64,000 nt of DNA, from NCBI RefSeq assembly GCF_028743495.1, contig NZ_CP117968.1; one strand, 5' to 3'. The DNA is from Allobacillus halotolerans (GTDB lineage: Bacteria; Bacillota; Bacilli; Bacillales; Alkalibacillaceae). Positions 17,761 through 27,718 of the stretch are shown piece after piece (position 1 is the stretch's first letter; every line of letters starts with the position of its first letter). The notes beneath the pieces are model-generated. The model did not search any database. It was given only the letters and a program-made list of their open reading frames with translations, and was not told where the DNA came from. Both the position numbers and the translations under genes were made by a program.

Positions 17761-17898
17761 AAGCTTGTTCCTCCTTTTGTTTCTCTTTATTATTATAGTA
17801 TATTGGAGATTGAAATTAAATGAAATCGTTCACAATAAGTTGATAGAAAAAACAACTTACTTATATCTTACACTGAAATGAAAAGAGGGAACAATGGG

Positions 17899-18774
17899 AT
17901 GAATATTGCCGTAATTGGAATGGGTGCTGTCGGTATGTTCGTGGCGCATCATTTAGCAAGGATCGGGTTGGATGTGACAGGTTATGTCCGGCGAGAAGAA
18001 CAACGGATTGAATTGGAGAAGAATGGCATTCAATTGGATGGCGAGCGAATACATATTCCGGTTTACTCATATACCGATTTATCGGCTCAGCATGATTATC
18101 ACATCATTGCGACAAAGAAAACAGCGAATGAAACCTTATATCCTTATTTTAAAAAACTGAATGCATCTAGCTATCTAGTATTTATCCAAAATGGAATAAC
18201 GAATGCACAAGAACTAAGAAATCTACAAGCAAAAGTTTTTATTGGTGTTTTCGACCATGGTATTACCCGCTATGGAAATGATAAGATCCAGCAAAAAGGG
18301 GCTGGAAGACTATCTCTTGGAAGCTTGGGGGATGAACAAGAAGCATCGGTTAACAAATTTGTTACACAGATAGATGATCCGAAGTTTCCGGTATTTTTCG
18401 AAAAAAATATTCAAAGTAGGCAAGCAGAGAAGATGGTGATTAATTGTGTCATCAATCCGTTAACGGCATTATTCGAATGCTTTAACGGAGAAATTTTAAA
18501 GAATCCTTACTTGAAGCAACTAGCAAAAAAATTAAATGAGGAAGCTTGCCAAGCTTTAAATATACCAACAGAAGAAATGTGGCAAAGAACGTTAGCAATC
18601 TGTGAAAAAACAGCTCGGAATAAATCATCGATGCTAGCAGATATTCAGTCAGGTAAACGAACAGAAATAGACTATTTAAATGGCTATTTGGTTAACCATT
18701 TTCCAGGCAACGTACCGACCCATGAAACGATTACTTTATTAGTGAAAGCAAAGGAAATAATTCATAAGGATTAG
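17899..18774 (+). CDS. panE: 2-dehydropantoate 2-reductase PanE
   Basis: A 291-residue NADPH-dependent ketopantoate reductase of the pantothenate/CoA pathway. It has the N-terminal Rossmann motif IAVIGMGAVGMFVAHHL, the catalytic Lys region MVINCVINPLTALF and the C-terminal SSMLADIQSGKRTEIDYLNG. The start at 17899 follows AGAGGGA; an earlier in-frame ATG lacks a ribosome site. It corresponds to ylbQ upstream of bshC. A possible promoter is TTGATA at 17840 with TATCTT 18 bp on. Confidence 0.93.
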   Translation: MNIAVIGMGAVGMFVAHHLARIGLDVTGYVRREEQRIELEKNGIQLDGERIHIPVYSYTDLSAQHDYHIIATKKTANETLYPYFKKLNASSYLVFIQNGITNAQELRNLQAKVFIGVFDHGITRYGNDKIQQKGAGRLSLGSLGDEQEASVNKFVTQIDDPKFPVFFEKNIQSRQAEKMVINCVINPLTALFECFNGEILKNPYLKQLAKKLNEEACQALNIPTEEMWQRTLAICEKTARNKSSMLADIQSGKRTEIDYLNGYLVNHFPGNVPTHETITLLVKAKEIIHKD

Positions 18775-19078
18775 CCAATAAGTGGTATGGAAAACGCCAC
18801 TGTGTAAACTCTACTCTTTCCGATCCAATAACTAGTGGTAACGGAATGCAAGCCTGTTCATTCAGTCAAAGGACATACAATGGTACCGGTAATAAAAATG
18901 AGGGATGAAAATTGTAGAAGAGATATTTGAGTTACCATCATTGTGGTTGATTATGGCGTCTACAAATCCATCAATATCATTACAAACATAATTTGATGCA
19001 ACTGACCGTGATTGAATATAATGAAAGGTGCTGTCTTAATTATGGCAGTTATCGCAGCATCATAGTCTGATATATTTT

Positions 19079-19286
19079 CTATAGGACTTTCTGGGATTAT
19101 TTCTTGTCCGTGCGGGTGTATAGAAGGCTTCTATAGGACTTTCCGGCATCAATTCTTGTCCGTTCGGGGGTATAGAAGGCTCCTATAGGACATTTCGGTA
19201 TCATTTCCAGTTCACTCGGGAGTATAGAAGGCTTCTATAGGACGTTTCGGTATCATTTTCAGCTCACTCGGGGGTATAGAGCGCTT
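19079..19286 (+). repeat. Tandem array C, 52-bp units (four periods)
   Basis: The word CTATAGGAC recurs at 19079, 19131, 19183 and 19235, exactly 52 bp apart. In the phase used for the other arrays, units start GTATAG at 19118, 19170, 19222 and 19274. Two copies hold a perfect 17-bp dyad, TATAGAAG-G-CTTCTATA. The rest of the gap from 18775 to 19533 shows no gene, hairpin or other repeat that I can support. Confidence 0.93.
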
Positions 19287-19533
19287 CGATGACTACGAAT
19301 TCAGTTGGTCATATGGCAAACCATCGATATAGGTAATGAGGTGGCCGATGCAAGAAAGCGGCATGGACGACTTGGCGACTTGCTTTGTCCTGGCTGTCAT
19401 TGCATACATATATTTCACCAGTTATACACTATTCCTCAGCGTCACTAAACAGATTTAATGAAAGTCATTGGGTTTTTCGATAAAATAACAGCTAGGTATT
19501 GAACGAGTAAAGTAATAAAGGCAGGGTTATAGG

Positions 19534-21156
19534 ATGCAGACAATTCCAATTCAGTTACAACCATCACAATTGTTACAGGATTATCGAGATCGCAAGGAAT
19601 CGATCTTTACGCAATTTGAATATGATCCGTACCAGATTCGGAGTTATAAAAATCGGTTATCTCAGATCCAGCAAGGCGAATATCAACGCGAAGAGCTGGC
19701 GAAAGTATTGTTGGAACAAAATCAAAAATGGGGAGCGGGCCCTGCTGTTGAAAAAAATATTGAAGCGTTAAAAAATCCAGCCTCATCGGTCGTCATTGGC
19801 GGACAGCAGGCGGGACTTTTGACGGGTCCACTCTATACCATTCATAAAATAGTTTCTATCCTTGTCCATGCAAAAGAGCAAGAAGAACACTTGCAGCAAC
19901 CTGTCATTCCGGTTTTTTGGATTGCAGGTGAAGACCATGATTTTGAAGAGATCAATCATGTTTATATTCATAAAAATGCTAGTCGATTGAAAAAGATTGC
20001 TATTGACGATGAGTTAGAATCCAAGAAATCTATCTCCTCAAGAGTGTTGCCGAAGCAAGAAACGGCTACATTTTTGAAAGATATATTTTCTACATTCCAG
20101 GAAACCGAACATACAAAGAAAATATACCAGAAACTCCAAGAAGCTGCGGACCAAAGTGAAACATATGTGGATTTTTTTGGAACTCTTATTCATCAAATGT
20201 TCCAAGAAGAAGGCTTAGTATTGGTTGATTCAGACGATCCTAATTTAAGAAAGCTGGAATTAGCTTATTTTGTGCGGATGATTGAGGAACAACCAAACAT
20301 TGCTAAAGCTGTCGTTAAGGACTTACAACTTCAAGAAGAAAAAGGATATACGATTTCAGTTGATGCTGCGAGTGACGATGGTCATCTGTTTTATCATATC
20401 GACGGTGAGAGGCAGTTACTCATAAAAGAAGACGATCAATGGAAGACGAAGGATGGAAAGGTTTCTCTACAAACAGAAGAGCTTCTAACGATTGCAAAAA
20501 ATGAGCCAGAGCGATTGAGCAATAACGTCATCACACGTCCGCTCATGCAAGAGATGGTTTTCCCTGTATTGGCTTTTCATGCAGGACCTGGCGAGTTGGC
20601 CTATTGGTCAATTTTGAAAAATGCCTTTCGATGTTTGAATTTGACGTTGCCAATCGTCATGCCTCGACTATCGATCACACTTCTCCAATCCAATCATCAA
20701 TCATGGATGGATGAGATGGATATATCAGTCGAGTCATTAATTCAATCGGGTATTTATACGCAAAAGATGAACTGGTTGAAGCGGCAGACAAAACTGCCGA
20801 TTGAAGAAACATTCCAAGAAGTTCAGAAACAAATAGAGACGATTCATCAATCCGTGCAAGAAATCGCAGAATCGATCAGCTCTGATATGGAAGGCCTTTC
20901 GAGTAAGAATCTTGAAAAAATCCAAAAAGAATTAGCTTTTGTTGAGAAGCGGTTCATCAGAAGTGTTGAAAAAAACCATCAACTGCGAATGAACAGGTAT
21001 GACACGTTAGATACGTATTACCATCCGGATGGTGGGTTACAAGAACGGAAGTGGAATATGATTCATTGGATCAACCAATATGGGTTGGACTTGCCATCGA
21101 GATTGGCTACACTTCCACCAAAATGGGAAGTGGACCACCTATTGGTAGAGCTGTAA
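19534..21156 (+). CDS. bshC: Bacillithiol biosynthesis cysteine-adding enzyme BshC
   Basis: A 540-residue protein matching BshC (YllA), the enzyme that adds cysteine to GlcN-malate to give bacillithiol, the main low-molecular-weight thiol of Bacillaceae. The diagnostic stretches are VVIGGQQAGLLTGPLYTIHK (about residues 88-107), FWIAGEDHDFEEINH and FHAGPGELAYWSILK. The C-terminal third is a long coiled coil (residues 390-510). B. subtilis also has this gene immediately before mraZ. Confidence 0.95.
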   Translation: MQTIPIQLQPSQLLQDYRDRKESIFTQFEYDPYQIRSYKNRLSQIQQGEYQREELAKVLLEQNQKWGAGPAVEKNIEALKNPASSVVIGGQQAGLLTGPLYTIHKIVSILVHAKEQEEHLQQPVIPVFWIAGEDHDFEEINHVYIHKNASRLKKIAIDDELESKKSISSRVLPKQETATFLKDIFSTFQETEHTKKIYQKLQEAADQSETYVDFFGTLIHQMFQEEGLVLVDSDDPNLRKLELAYFVRMIEEQPNIAKAVVKDLQLQEEKGYTISVDAASDDGHLFYHIDGERQLLIKEDDQWKTKDGKVSLQTEELLTIAKNEPERLSNNVITRPLMQEMVFPVLAFHAGPGELAYWSILKNAFRCLNLTLPIVMPRLSITLLQSNHQSWMDEMDISVESLIQSGIYTQKMNWLKRQTKLPIEETFQEVQKQIETIHQSVQEIAESISSDMEGLSSKNLEKIQKELAFVEKRFIRSVEKNHQLRMNRYDTLDTYYHPDGGLQERKWNMIHWINQYGLDLPSRLATLPPKWEVDHLLVEL

Positions 21157-21224
21157 CCACTCATCTACCACCACTCACCACTTTTTAATTAAATCAGAAA
21201 AAAGCTATATATATTAAGGTTTAT

Positions 21225-21261
21225 AGCATGTTTAGTCGACTGGCTAAACATGCTTTTTTTA
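21225..21261 (+). terminator. Terminator of bshC
   Basis: AGCATGTTTAG pairs with CTAAACATGCT and is followed by seven T. It separates bshC from the mraZ promoter. Confidence 0.88.
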
Positions 21262-21284
21262 TGTTTATATAAATTTTTATTAAA

Positions 21285-21314
21285 AAAGTGGTTGAAAGTG
21301 GTGGATTGTGGTAA
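21285..21314 (+). promoter_or_regulatory. MraZ boxes and dcw promoter
   Basis: Three direct repeats with a 10-bp period, AAAGTGGTTG, AAAGTGGTGG and ATTGTGGTAA, match the known MraZ binding pattern (GTGG repeats one helical turn apart). They overlap a probable promoter: TTGAAA at 21292 and ACTATA about 17 bp on. The layout fits autorepression of the cluster by MraZ. Confidence 0.85.
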
Positions 21315-21341
21315 ACTATAAAAAAAGGTGGGGCGAAGTCT

Positions 21342-21773
21342 ATGTTTATGGGTGAGTTTCAACATAATATTGATACAAAAGGCCGGATCATTATTCCATC
21401 TAAATTCAGAGATGGCTTAGGCCAGTCATTTGTGCTCACTCGTGGAATAGATCATTGTTTATTCGCCTACCCAATGGATGAATGGAAAGTCCTCGAAGAA
21501 AAACTGAAAAAGTTACCAGTTACTAAGAAGGATGCACGTGCATTTACACGTTTTTTCTTCTCTGGTGCTGTTGAATGTGAAATCGATAAGCAAGGTAGAA
21601 TCAATGTTCCATCCCCCCTCCGGAAATATGCCAATCTGGATAAAGAATGTATCGTAATCGGCGTTTCAAACCGAATCGAATTATGGGCACGCGATGCTTG
21701 GACAGACTATGTAGAAGAATCAGAAGAATCGTTTGCTGAAATCGCAGAAAATATGATGGATTTCGATATTTAA
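21342..21773 (+). CDS. mraZ: Transcriptional regulator MraZ
   Basis: A 143-residue protein with two SpoVT-AbrB-like domains, each carrying the DTKGR (residues 11-15) and DKQGRINVP (near 84) landmarks. MraZ forms ring-shaped oligomers and represses its own operon. The start follows AAGGTGGGGCG. The stop overlaps by one base an in-frame ATG of the next gene. Confidence 0.96.
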   Translation: MFMGEFQHNIDTKGRIIIPSKFRDGLGQSFVLTRGIDHCLFAYPMDEWKVLEEKLKKLPVTKKDARAFTRFFFSGAVECEIDKQGRINVPSPLRKYANLDKECIVIGVSNRIELWARDAWTDYVEESEESFAEIAENMMDFDI

Positions 21774-21790
21774 TGGTGGAGGGTGAAGAG

Positions 21791-22765
21791 ATGTTTGAAC
21801 ACTTTAGTGTATTGAACCAAGAAACAATTGAAGGACTGTCTATTCAACCGAATGGCACCTATGTAGACTGCACACTTGGAGGTGCAGGACATTCAAAGAA
21901 AATTATTGAAAAATTGACAGAAAAAGGCCACCTGGTTGCTTTTGATCAGGATGAAACGGCTATTGAACATGCTAGAGAATTATTATCCGAATACGAGAAT
22001 CAAGTTACATTCATCCACCGAAACTTCTCACAGTTAGAAGAAGCATTGGATGAGTTGGACATTAGCGAAGTTGAAGGGATTGTCTTTGATTTAGGCGTTT
22101 CCTCACCGCAGCTCGACCAAATCGAAAGAGGATTTAGTTATCATAATGATGCGCCACTGGATATGCGGATGAATCAGACCCAGAAATTAAGCGCATATGA
22201 AGTTGTCAATCATTGGACGTATGAGCAGCTCGTTAAATCCTTTTTTAGATATGGAGAAGAGAAATTTTCTAAACAAATCGCAAGGAATATTGAGCGTAAA
22301 AGAGAAGAAAAGCCGATTGAGACGACGCTCGAATTAGTGGAAATTATTAAAGAAGCTATTCCCGCACCTGCAAGAAGAAAGGGTGGGCATCCAGCCAAAC
22401 GAATCTTCCAAGCAATCCGAATTGCTGTGAATGATGAATTGAATGTCTTTGAAGAAGCTCTACATCAAGCGGCAAGAAAAGTGGCGATCGGCGGTAGGAT
22501 TGCTGTGATCACCTTTCACTCATTGGAAGATAAGATTTGTAAGCAAGCAATGAAGAAATGGAGCACGCCAGAGGATGTTCCTAAAGAAATACCTTTATTG
22601 CCTGAAGAAATTCAACCACCCTTTAAGCTCATCAATAAGAAGCCGATTGTTCCAAACGAGAATGAATTGGATGAAAATCGCCGATCAAGGTCGGCCAAAT
22701 TAAGAATTTGTGAAAAAGTCACGGAATGGGACGAAAAATACGCACTGAATGGAAAGGGGAAGTAA
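21791..22765 (+). CDS. rsmH: 16S rRNA (cytosine1402-N4)-methyltransferase RsmH
   Basis: A 324-residue SAM-dependent enzyme that methylates N4 of C1402 in the decoding centre. It has YVDCTLGGAGHSKKI for SAM binding, GIVFDLGVSSPQLD, the RGFSY motif and GRIAVITFHSLEDK. The start at 21791 (MFEHFSVLN) follows GGAGGG by 7 bp; a longer frame from 21773 lacks a ribosome site. The stop lies inside the ribosome site of ftsL. Confidence 0.96.
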   Translation: MFEHFSVLNQETIEGLSIQPNGTYVDCTLGGAGHSKKIIEKLTEKGHLVAFDQDETAIEHARELLSEYENQVTFIHRNFSQLEEALDELDISEVEGIVFDLGVSSPQLDQIERGFSYHNDAPLDMRMNQTQKLSAYEVVNHWTYEQLVKSFFRYGEEKFSKQIARNIERKREEKPIETTLELVEIIKEAIPAPARRKGGHPAKRIFQAIRIAVNDELNVFEEALHQAARKVAIGGRIAVITFHSLEDKICKQAMKKWSTPEDVPKEIPLLPEEIQPPFKLINKKPIVPNENELDENRRSRSAKLRICEKVTEWDEKYALNGKGK

Positions 22766-22769
22766 AAAA

Positions 22770-23144
22770 ATGAGTGCTGAAAGACTGAGACAATATCAAA
22801 CATTACCACACCGGAAGGACCAAACATCCCATCAAACGGAACATCATGCGGAACAAGCCAAAAAAACATTATTTACAAAAGGTGAAAAGTTTTTGTATAC
22901 TTTAGGAATATTGGTAATAACTTGTTTCGCTATTTACATGGTTATGTTTTCTACATCAGTCAATTCATTGAACCGTGATATTCAGCAATTGGACAGTAAT
23001 ATTGAAACCATACAATCCCAAAACGTTTCCCTTCATGCAGAAGTTCAAGAACTGAGTAATCCAACAAGAATTTTGACCATCGCAGAAAAACATGGACTTG
23101 ATATTAAAAACAGTAACGTGAAACAAGCCAATAATACCCCTTAA
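22770..23144 (+). CDS. ftsL: Cell division protein FtsL
   Basis: A 124-residue bitopic protein: a hydrophilic N-terminal tail of about 45 residues, one membrane segment (about 46-65, TLGILVITCFAIYMVMF) and an extracytoplasmic coiled coil (66-115) ending in the conserved LTIAEKHGLDI. It forms the DivIB-DivIC-FtsL subcomplex of the divisome. The start at 22770 follows AAAGGGGA. Sequence is poorly conserved in the family; position between rsmH and pbpB settles it. Confidence 0.92.
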   Translation: MSAERLRQYQTLPHRKDQTSHQTEHHAEQAKKTLFTKGEKFLYTLGILVITCFAIYMVMFSTSVNSLNRDIQQLDSNIETIQSQNVSLHAEVQELSNPTRILTIAEKHGLDIKNSNVKQANNTP

Positions 23145-23159
23145 GGGAAGGGATCTTCG

Positions 23160-25376
23160 GTGAGAATGAAACAAAAAAACATCATGCTGATCTTACTGGT
23201 TAGCATATTTACATTAGGGTTTTTAATCATAATCGGCCGGTTTGTGTACATCCAAGTAGGAGGAGAAGTGCAATCGGTCGATTTAATTGATTATTCGAAT
23301 AAGTATCGTCAGGTTGGTAAGGAATTGAGTTATGAAAGAGGGAAAATCCTTGATCGGACAGGTATGGTTCTGGCAGATAATCGGCCGACGTATAAACTTT
23401 ATGCAATTGTTGATGAATCATATTCCGAAAATTCACCAACTCCTTTACACGTGAAAAACCCTTCAAAAACGGCTGAAAAATTAGCTGCGTTTTTGGAAAA
23501 AGATCCGAATGAAATTGAACAAACTATTACAAATGGCATTGAAAATGATCGATTCCAAGTGGAATTCGGCGTACAGGCAAATAATCTATCTGAGGCCAAA
23601 ATGGAAGAAATAAAAGCGCTTGGATTACCTGGAATCAATTTCGAACAACAAATGCAACGGTATTATCCAAACGGTGCATTTGCTTCTCATATACTCGGAT
23701 ACACACGAGCAGAAAAGGGGAAACCAGTCGCTGAATTTGGCGTCGAACTAGAATGGGATGAATATTTACAAGGTGAAGCTGGCTCTGTTAGCTATAAGCG
23801 AGATAAATATGGGTATAAGTTATTGAACGCCGACGAAGTCGTTCAACCACCTGAAAATGGAGATCATGTGTACTTGACGATCGATCAAAAAATCCAAACC
23901 TTTTTGGAAGATGCAATGACAACGATTGAAAAAGAATATCAACCAGAACGCATGGTGGCTGCTGTTATGGACCCTAAAACAGGTGAAATGCTGGCCATGA
24001 GTAATCGGCCGACATTTAATCCAAACCAACCTGAAAATATTACCAATTGGTACAACGACGTCATATCCTACCCAATTCAGCCGGGTTCGACGATGAAAAT
24101 GTTCACGGTCGCTGCAGCAATGGAAGAGGGCGTCTACAACGGAAATGAAACGTACCAATCTGGAAAATATCGTATCAACGAGAATCACCGATATATCCGT
24201 GACCATAATAACGTCGGTTGGGGTGAAATTACCTATGATGAAGGAATTCAACGCTCATCCAACGTCGCAGTGGCCAAATTATTATGGGAAAAAATCAAAC
24301 CAGATACGTTTATGGAATATATCGAAGCTTTTCATTTAGACCGTATGACAGGGATAGACTTATCTGGAGAACGTCTTGGAAAGATGGTTTACCAGTATCC
24401 GATGGAGAAATTGACAATGGCCTATGGACAAGGATCTACTTTTACTCCTATTCAGATCATGAAAGGTGCTACAGCCATTGCGAACGATGGTAAGATGGTG
24501 AAGCCGTACGTCATTTCGAGTGTCGTTGACTCAGAAACAGAGGAAATTCTTCATGAAAAGAAAACGGAAATCGTAGGAGAACCCATTAGTGCTGAAACCT
24601 CAAAACAATTACGGGATTTATTCGAAACTGTCATTACCGGAGAACACGGAACAGGTAAAAGTTTTAAATTAGATGGTTACTCATCTTTAGGAAAGACAGG
24701 GACCTCTCAACTACCTGACCCTGAAACCGGTGGTTGGCTGACGGGACCTTCGAATTACCTGTTTTCATTTATGGGGATGGCGCCAAAAGATGATCCGGAA
24801 TTATTGATGTTCGTCGCTGTCAAACAACCAAAACTTGATTATTCTTATGAAGGATCACGGACGACATCCTATATTTATAAAACGGTTATGGAAAACAGTT
24901 TGAATTACTTGAATGTACAACCAGACCAAGAAAGTTCTGACGAAATGGAACCGATCATACTCGATAATATTATAGGAGCATCAATAAAAGAGCTGGAAGC
25001 GTCCTATGAAGAAAAAGGTATCGAGGTAGTTCCTTTAGGTACAGGCGAAAAAGCTACAGATTCAAGACCAATAGAAGGAGATCGTTTATTTCCGAGTAAT
25101 CGCTTGCTCGTTAAGACGGAAGGCGAGGCTCAAATGCCAAATCTGTCAGGTTGGCCTTTGCGTGATGTGCTTCACCTAAGTGAATTACTTGATTTAGAGC
25201 TTGAATTTGATGGAAGTGGTTTTGTTATCGAACAGAGTATAAAGCCCGGAACAAAACTTAATAAAGGTGATCGGTTGGTCATAGAATTACAAAGCAAACA
25301 ACAACAATTCGAAAAACAACAAAGTGAATCAGAAAACGACGAACCATCCGATCAAAATTCAAGCGCTGATGAATGA
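23160..25376 (+). CDS. pbpB: Penicillin-binding protein 2B (divisome transpeptidase)
   Basis: A 738-residue class B PBP: an N-terminal anchor (residues 8-30), a dimerisation domain and a transpeptidase domain with STMK (active Ser), SSN and KTGT motifs, then two C-terminal PASTA repeats (from about 590) and an acidic Gln/Glu-rich tail. It cross-links septal peptidoglycan. The GTG start at 23160 lies 7 bp behind AGGGAAGGG. Order ftsL-pbpB-spoVD is as in B. subtilis. Confidence 0.95.
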   Translation: MRMKQKNIMLILLVSIFTLGFLIIIGRFVYIQVGGEVQSVDLIDYSNKYRQVGKELSYERGKILDRTGMVLADNRPTYKLYAIVDESYSENSPTPLHVKNPSKTAEKLAAFLEKDPNEIEQTITNGIENDRFQVEFGVQANNLSEAKMEEIKALGLPGINFEQQMQRYYPNGAFASHILGYTRAEKGKPVAEFGVELEWDEYLQGEAGSVSYKRDKYGYKLLNADEVVQPPENGDHVYLTIDQKIQTFLEDAMTTIEKEYQPERMVAAVMDPKTGEMLAMSNRPTFNPNQPENITNWYNDVISYPIQPGSTMKMFTVAAAMEEGVYNGNETYQSGKYRINENHRYIRDHNNVGWGEITYDEGIQRSSNVAVAKLLWEKIKPDTFMEYIEAFHLDRMTGIDLSGERLGKMVYQYPMEKLTMAYGQGSTFTPIQIMKGATAIANDGKMVKPYVISSVVDSETEEILHEKKTEIVGEPISAETSKQLRDLFETVITGEHGTGKSFKLDGYSSLGKTGTSQLPDPETGGWLTGPSNYLFSFMGMAPKDDPELLMFVAVKQPKLDYSYEGSRTTSYIYKTVMENSLNYLNVQPDQESSDEMEPIILDNIIGASIKELEASYEEKGIEVVPLGTGEKATDSRPIEGDRLFPSNRLLVKTEGEAQMPNLSGWPLRDVLHLSELLDLELEFDGSGFVIEQSIKPGTKLNKGDRLVIELQSKQQQFEKQQSESENDEPSDQNSSADE

Positions 25377-25472
25377 TCAAGTCAATAAATGAACGACCTG
25401 ATTGTATGTTATTTTCATTATTCAAATTGATATTAAAAAAGACAATGGTTGGTCTAAAAAGACAAGCTTTCT

Positions 25473-25480
25473 CATAAATT
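25473..25480 (+). promoter_or_regulatory. Possible SigE -10 element before spoVD
   Basis: CATAAATT resembles the SigE -10 consensus (CATACAAT-like) and lies 32 bp before the spoVD start, with GTCTAAAA as a weak -35 about 13 bp upstream. spoVD is SigE-dependent in B. subtilis. Without mapping this is tentative. Confidence 0.3.
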
Positions 25481-25512
25481 AGGTACTACGCTAACTTCAG
25501 GAGGATTCAAGA

Positions 25513-27432
25513 ATGAAGCATGTATCGATGTTAACGGTGAGAAGGCGATTGATCATTGTCTTTTTTTTATTGGCCGTTTATTTTTTGATTATGTTTGGAA
25601 GGCTCGCTTTTGTTCAACTGGTCTCAGGCGATGAGATTATGGAAAGTGCTGAAGATTTGTGGACAAGAGATATACCATTCCAAGCTGAACGTGGAGAGAT
25701 TCTCGATCGAAATGGTGAGGTGTTAGTAGGTAATACTGTAGCACCAAGTCTTGCAGTGGTACCCAAACAAATTGAAGATCCGGAAAAAGTGGCAGACGAG
25801 TTAATGAGTATTATTTCCATTGACCGAGAGAAATTGATGGAACATTTAACAAACAACGTTTCTGTCGAGATGATTCACCCAGAAGGAAGAAAATTATCGA
25901 AAACGCAAGCAAATGAAGTTCGTAATTTAAACTTACCTGGCATCTACTTGGCTGAAGACTCAACGCGATTTTATCCGTATGGGACACAACTTTCACATGT
26001 ACTCGGATTTACAGGGATTGATAACCAAGGGTTGGCAGGTCTTGAGGCAAGCTATGACGATCAGTTAAGTGGTGAAAATGGCGCGCTTTCATTTTTTTCT
26101 GATGCAAAAGGGGGAAGAATGAATGATCGATCGAATCGTTATACGGAGCCAGCGGATGGTAAAAAATTATCGTTAACCATTGATGCCGAAATACAGGCAA
26201 TTGTGGAGCGCGAATTAGATCAAGCTGTGGCAACTTATAACCCCGATAGTGCATTAGCTATTGTTATGGATCCGCAAAATGGAGAAATTCTTTCGATGGC
26301 GACAAGACCCACTTATCATCCGAATCAATATCAGTCGGTTAGCCCAGAAGTATATAATCAAAATTTACCTGTATTCAATACCTTCGAACCGGGATCCACT
26401 TTCAAAATCATCACGTTGTCCGCAGCGCTGGAAGAAGGATTAATCGATTTGGATAAAGACACGTATTACGACCAAGGGTATGTAAAAGTGGATGGCGCTC
26501 GATTGCGATGTTGGCATAAAGGTGGGCATGGTGATCAAACCTACCTAGAAGTCGCAGAGAATTCCTGTAACCCTGGATTTGTTAACCTTGGACAAATGGT
26601 TGGCAAAGAACGTCTGTTTACGTATATTAAAGAGTATGGATTTGGAAAGAAAACCGGAATTGATTTGGAAGGTGAGAGCTCGGGTATTCTATTTAAGGAA
26701 GATCAAGTAGGGCCTGTCGAATTAGCCACGACATCTTTCGGTCAAGGTGTATCTGTTACGCCAATTCAGCAAATTACAGCTGTTGCTGCTGCGATCAATG
26801 GTGGATATTTATATGAACCTTATGTTGTGAAAGGTTTATATGACCCGAAGACAAATGAACCGGTTATGGAACGGGAACCTAAATTGAAAGAGCAAATTAT
26901 TTCAAATGAAACTTCGAAGGAAGTAAGAAGGGCCTTAGAACACGTCGTCAGTAAGGGGACAGGTCGTGGAGCCTATGTAGAAGGTTTCCGAGTTGGAGGA
27001 AAAACAGGAACGGCACAGAAAGTTGGCGAAGATGGGAACTACTTAGAAAATAACCATATCGTTTCATTTATGGGTTTTGCACCAGCTGACAAGCCGGAAG
27101 TCTTAGTTTATGTTGCGATCGATAATCCAAAGGATACCGTTCAATTTGGGGGTGTCGTGGCCAGTCCAATTGCTGGAAGAATTATCGACGATGTTTTGAG
27201 TCATAAAAACACGGATAAACAACAAGGATTGGAAAAGGAGTATCAGTGGCCTGAATCCCCACCAGTAGAGGTTCCGAACTTAATCGGAGAAACAACGAAC
27301 GATCTACAACAATACTTATCAAGCTTGGCTATTGACGTAAAGGGTGAAGGGGAAAAAGTCATTTCCCAATCACCGGAAAGCGGAACGAAGGTGAAACCTG
27401 GCTCAACAATCAGAGTTTTCATGGGAGAGTAA
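25513..27432 (+). CDS. spoVD: Sporulation-specific PBP SpoVD
   Basis: A 639-residue class B PBP with an N-terminal anchor, dimerisation domain, transpeptidase motifs PGSTFK (active Ser), SCN and KTGTAQ, and one PASTA domain at the C-terminus (VEVPNLIGETTNDL). SpoVD works with SpoVE to build spore cortex in the mother cell. The single PASTA domain and its place before murE distinguish it from pbpB. Confidence 0.94.
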   Translation: MKHVSMLTVRRRLIIVFFLLAVYFLIMFGRLAFVQLVSGDEIMESAEDLWTRDIPFQAERGEILDRNGEVLVGNTVAPSLAVVPKQIEDPEKVADELMSIISIDREKLMEHLTNNVSVEMIHPEGRKLSKTQANEVRNLNLPGIYLAEDSTRFYPYGTQLSHVLGFTGIDNQGLAGLEASYDDQLSGENGALSFFSDAKGGRMNDRSNRYTEPADGKKLSLTIDAEIQAIVERELDQAVATYNPDSALAIVMDPQNGEILSMATRPTYHPNQYQSVSPEVYNQNLPVFNTFEPGSTFKIITLSAALEEGLIDLDKDTYYDQGYVKVDGARLRCWHKGGHGDQTYLEVAENSCNPGFVNLGQMVGKERLFTYIKEYGFGKKTGIDLEGESSGILFKEDQVGPVELATTSFGQGVSVTPIQQITAVAAAINGGYLYEPYVVKGLYDPKTNEPVMEREPKLKEQIISNETSKEVRRALEHVVSKGTGRGAYVEGFRVGGKTGTAQKVGEDGNYLENNHIVSFMGFAPADKPEVLVYVAIDNPKDTVQFGGVVASPIAGRIIDDVLSHKNTDKQQGLEKEYQWPESPPVEVPNLIGETTNDLQQYLSSLAIDVKGEGEKVISQSPESGTKVKPGSTIRVFMGE

Positions 27433-27460
27433 TGATTTTTTAAGCTGAAAAAGAATCCTT

Positions 27461-27486
27461 CGACACGGAGCACTCCCTCCGTGTCG
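27461..27486 (+). terminator. Probable terminator after spoVD
   Basis: The perfect 10-bp stem CGACACGGAG/CTCCGTGTCG has a 6-base loop and lies 29 bp after the spoVD stop. The following T-run is poor, so it may also act as an mRNA 3' stabiliser. Confidence 0.55.
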
Positions 27487-27517
27487 TTCACTCTTTGTGA
27501 CGATCTACTTCTAAAGC

Positions 27518-27718
27518 TTGGAAAAGCATCTACAACCGACGTACATCAATATAAAGAGTCAAAGCTTATATAAAAGAATTATCCGCTTGAATAACGTTCA
27601 TTATCGAACTGCTAAACGAGCTAAAATTCATTTCCAGTTTGATGACACTTACCATGCATTAATCATAGCAGCTGAGTGCATTCAGAAGAATACAGATAGC
27701 ATGACTAAAGCTTTTTAA
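27518..27718 (+). other. Short open frame of unknown origin
   Basis: A 66-codon frame (start MEKHLQPTYINIKSQ, end NTDSMTKAF) has no convincing ribosome site. Its composition is gene-like, and its stop codon lies inside the 8-bp target duplication of the element that follows, which suggests the tail of an older gene or transposase interrupted there. No family recognised. Confidence 0.3.
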
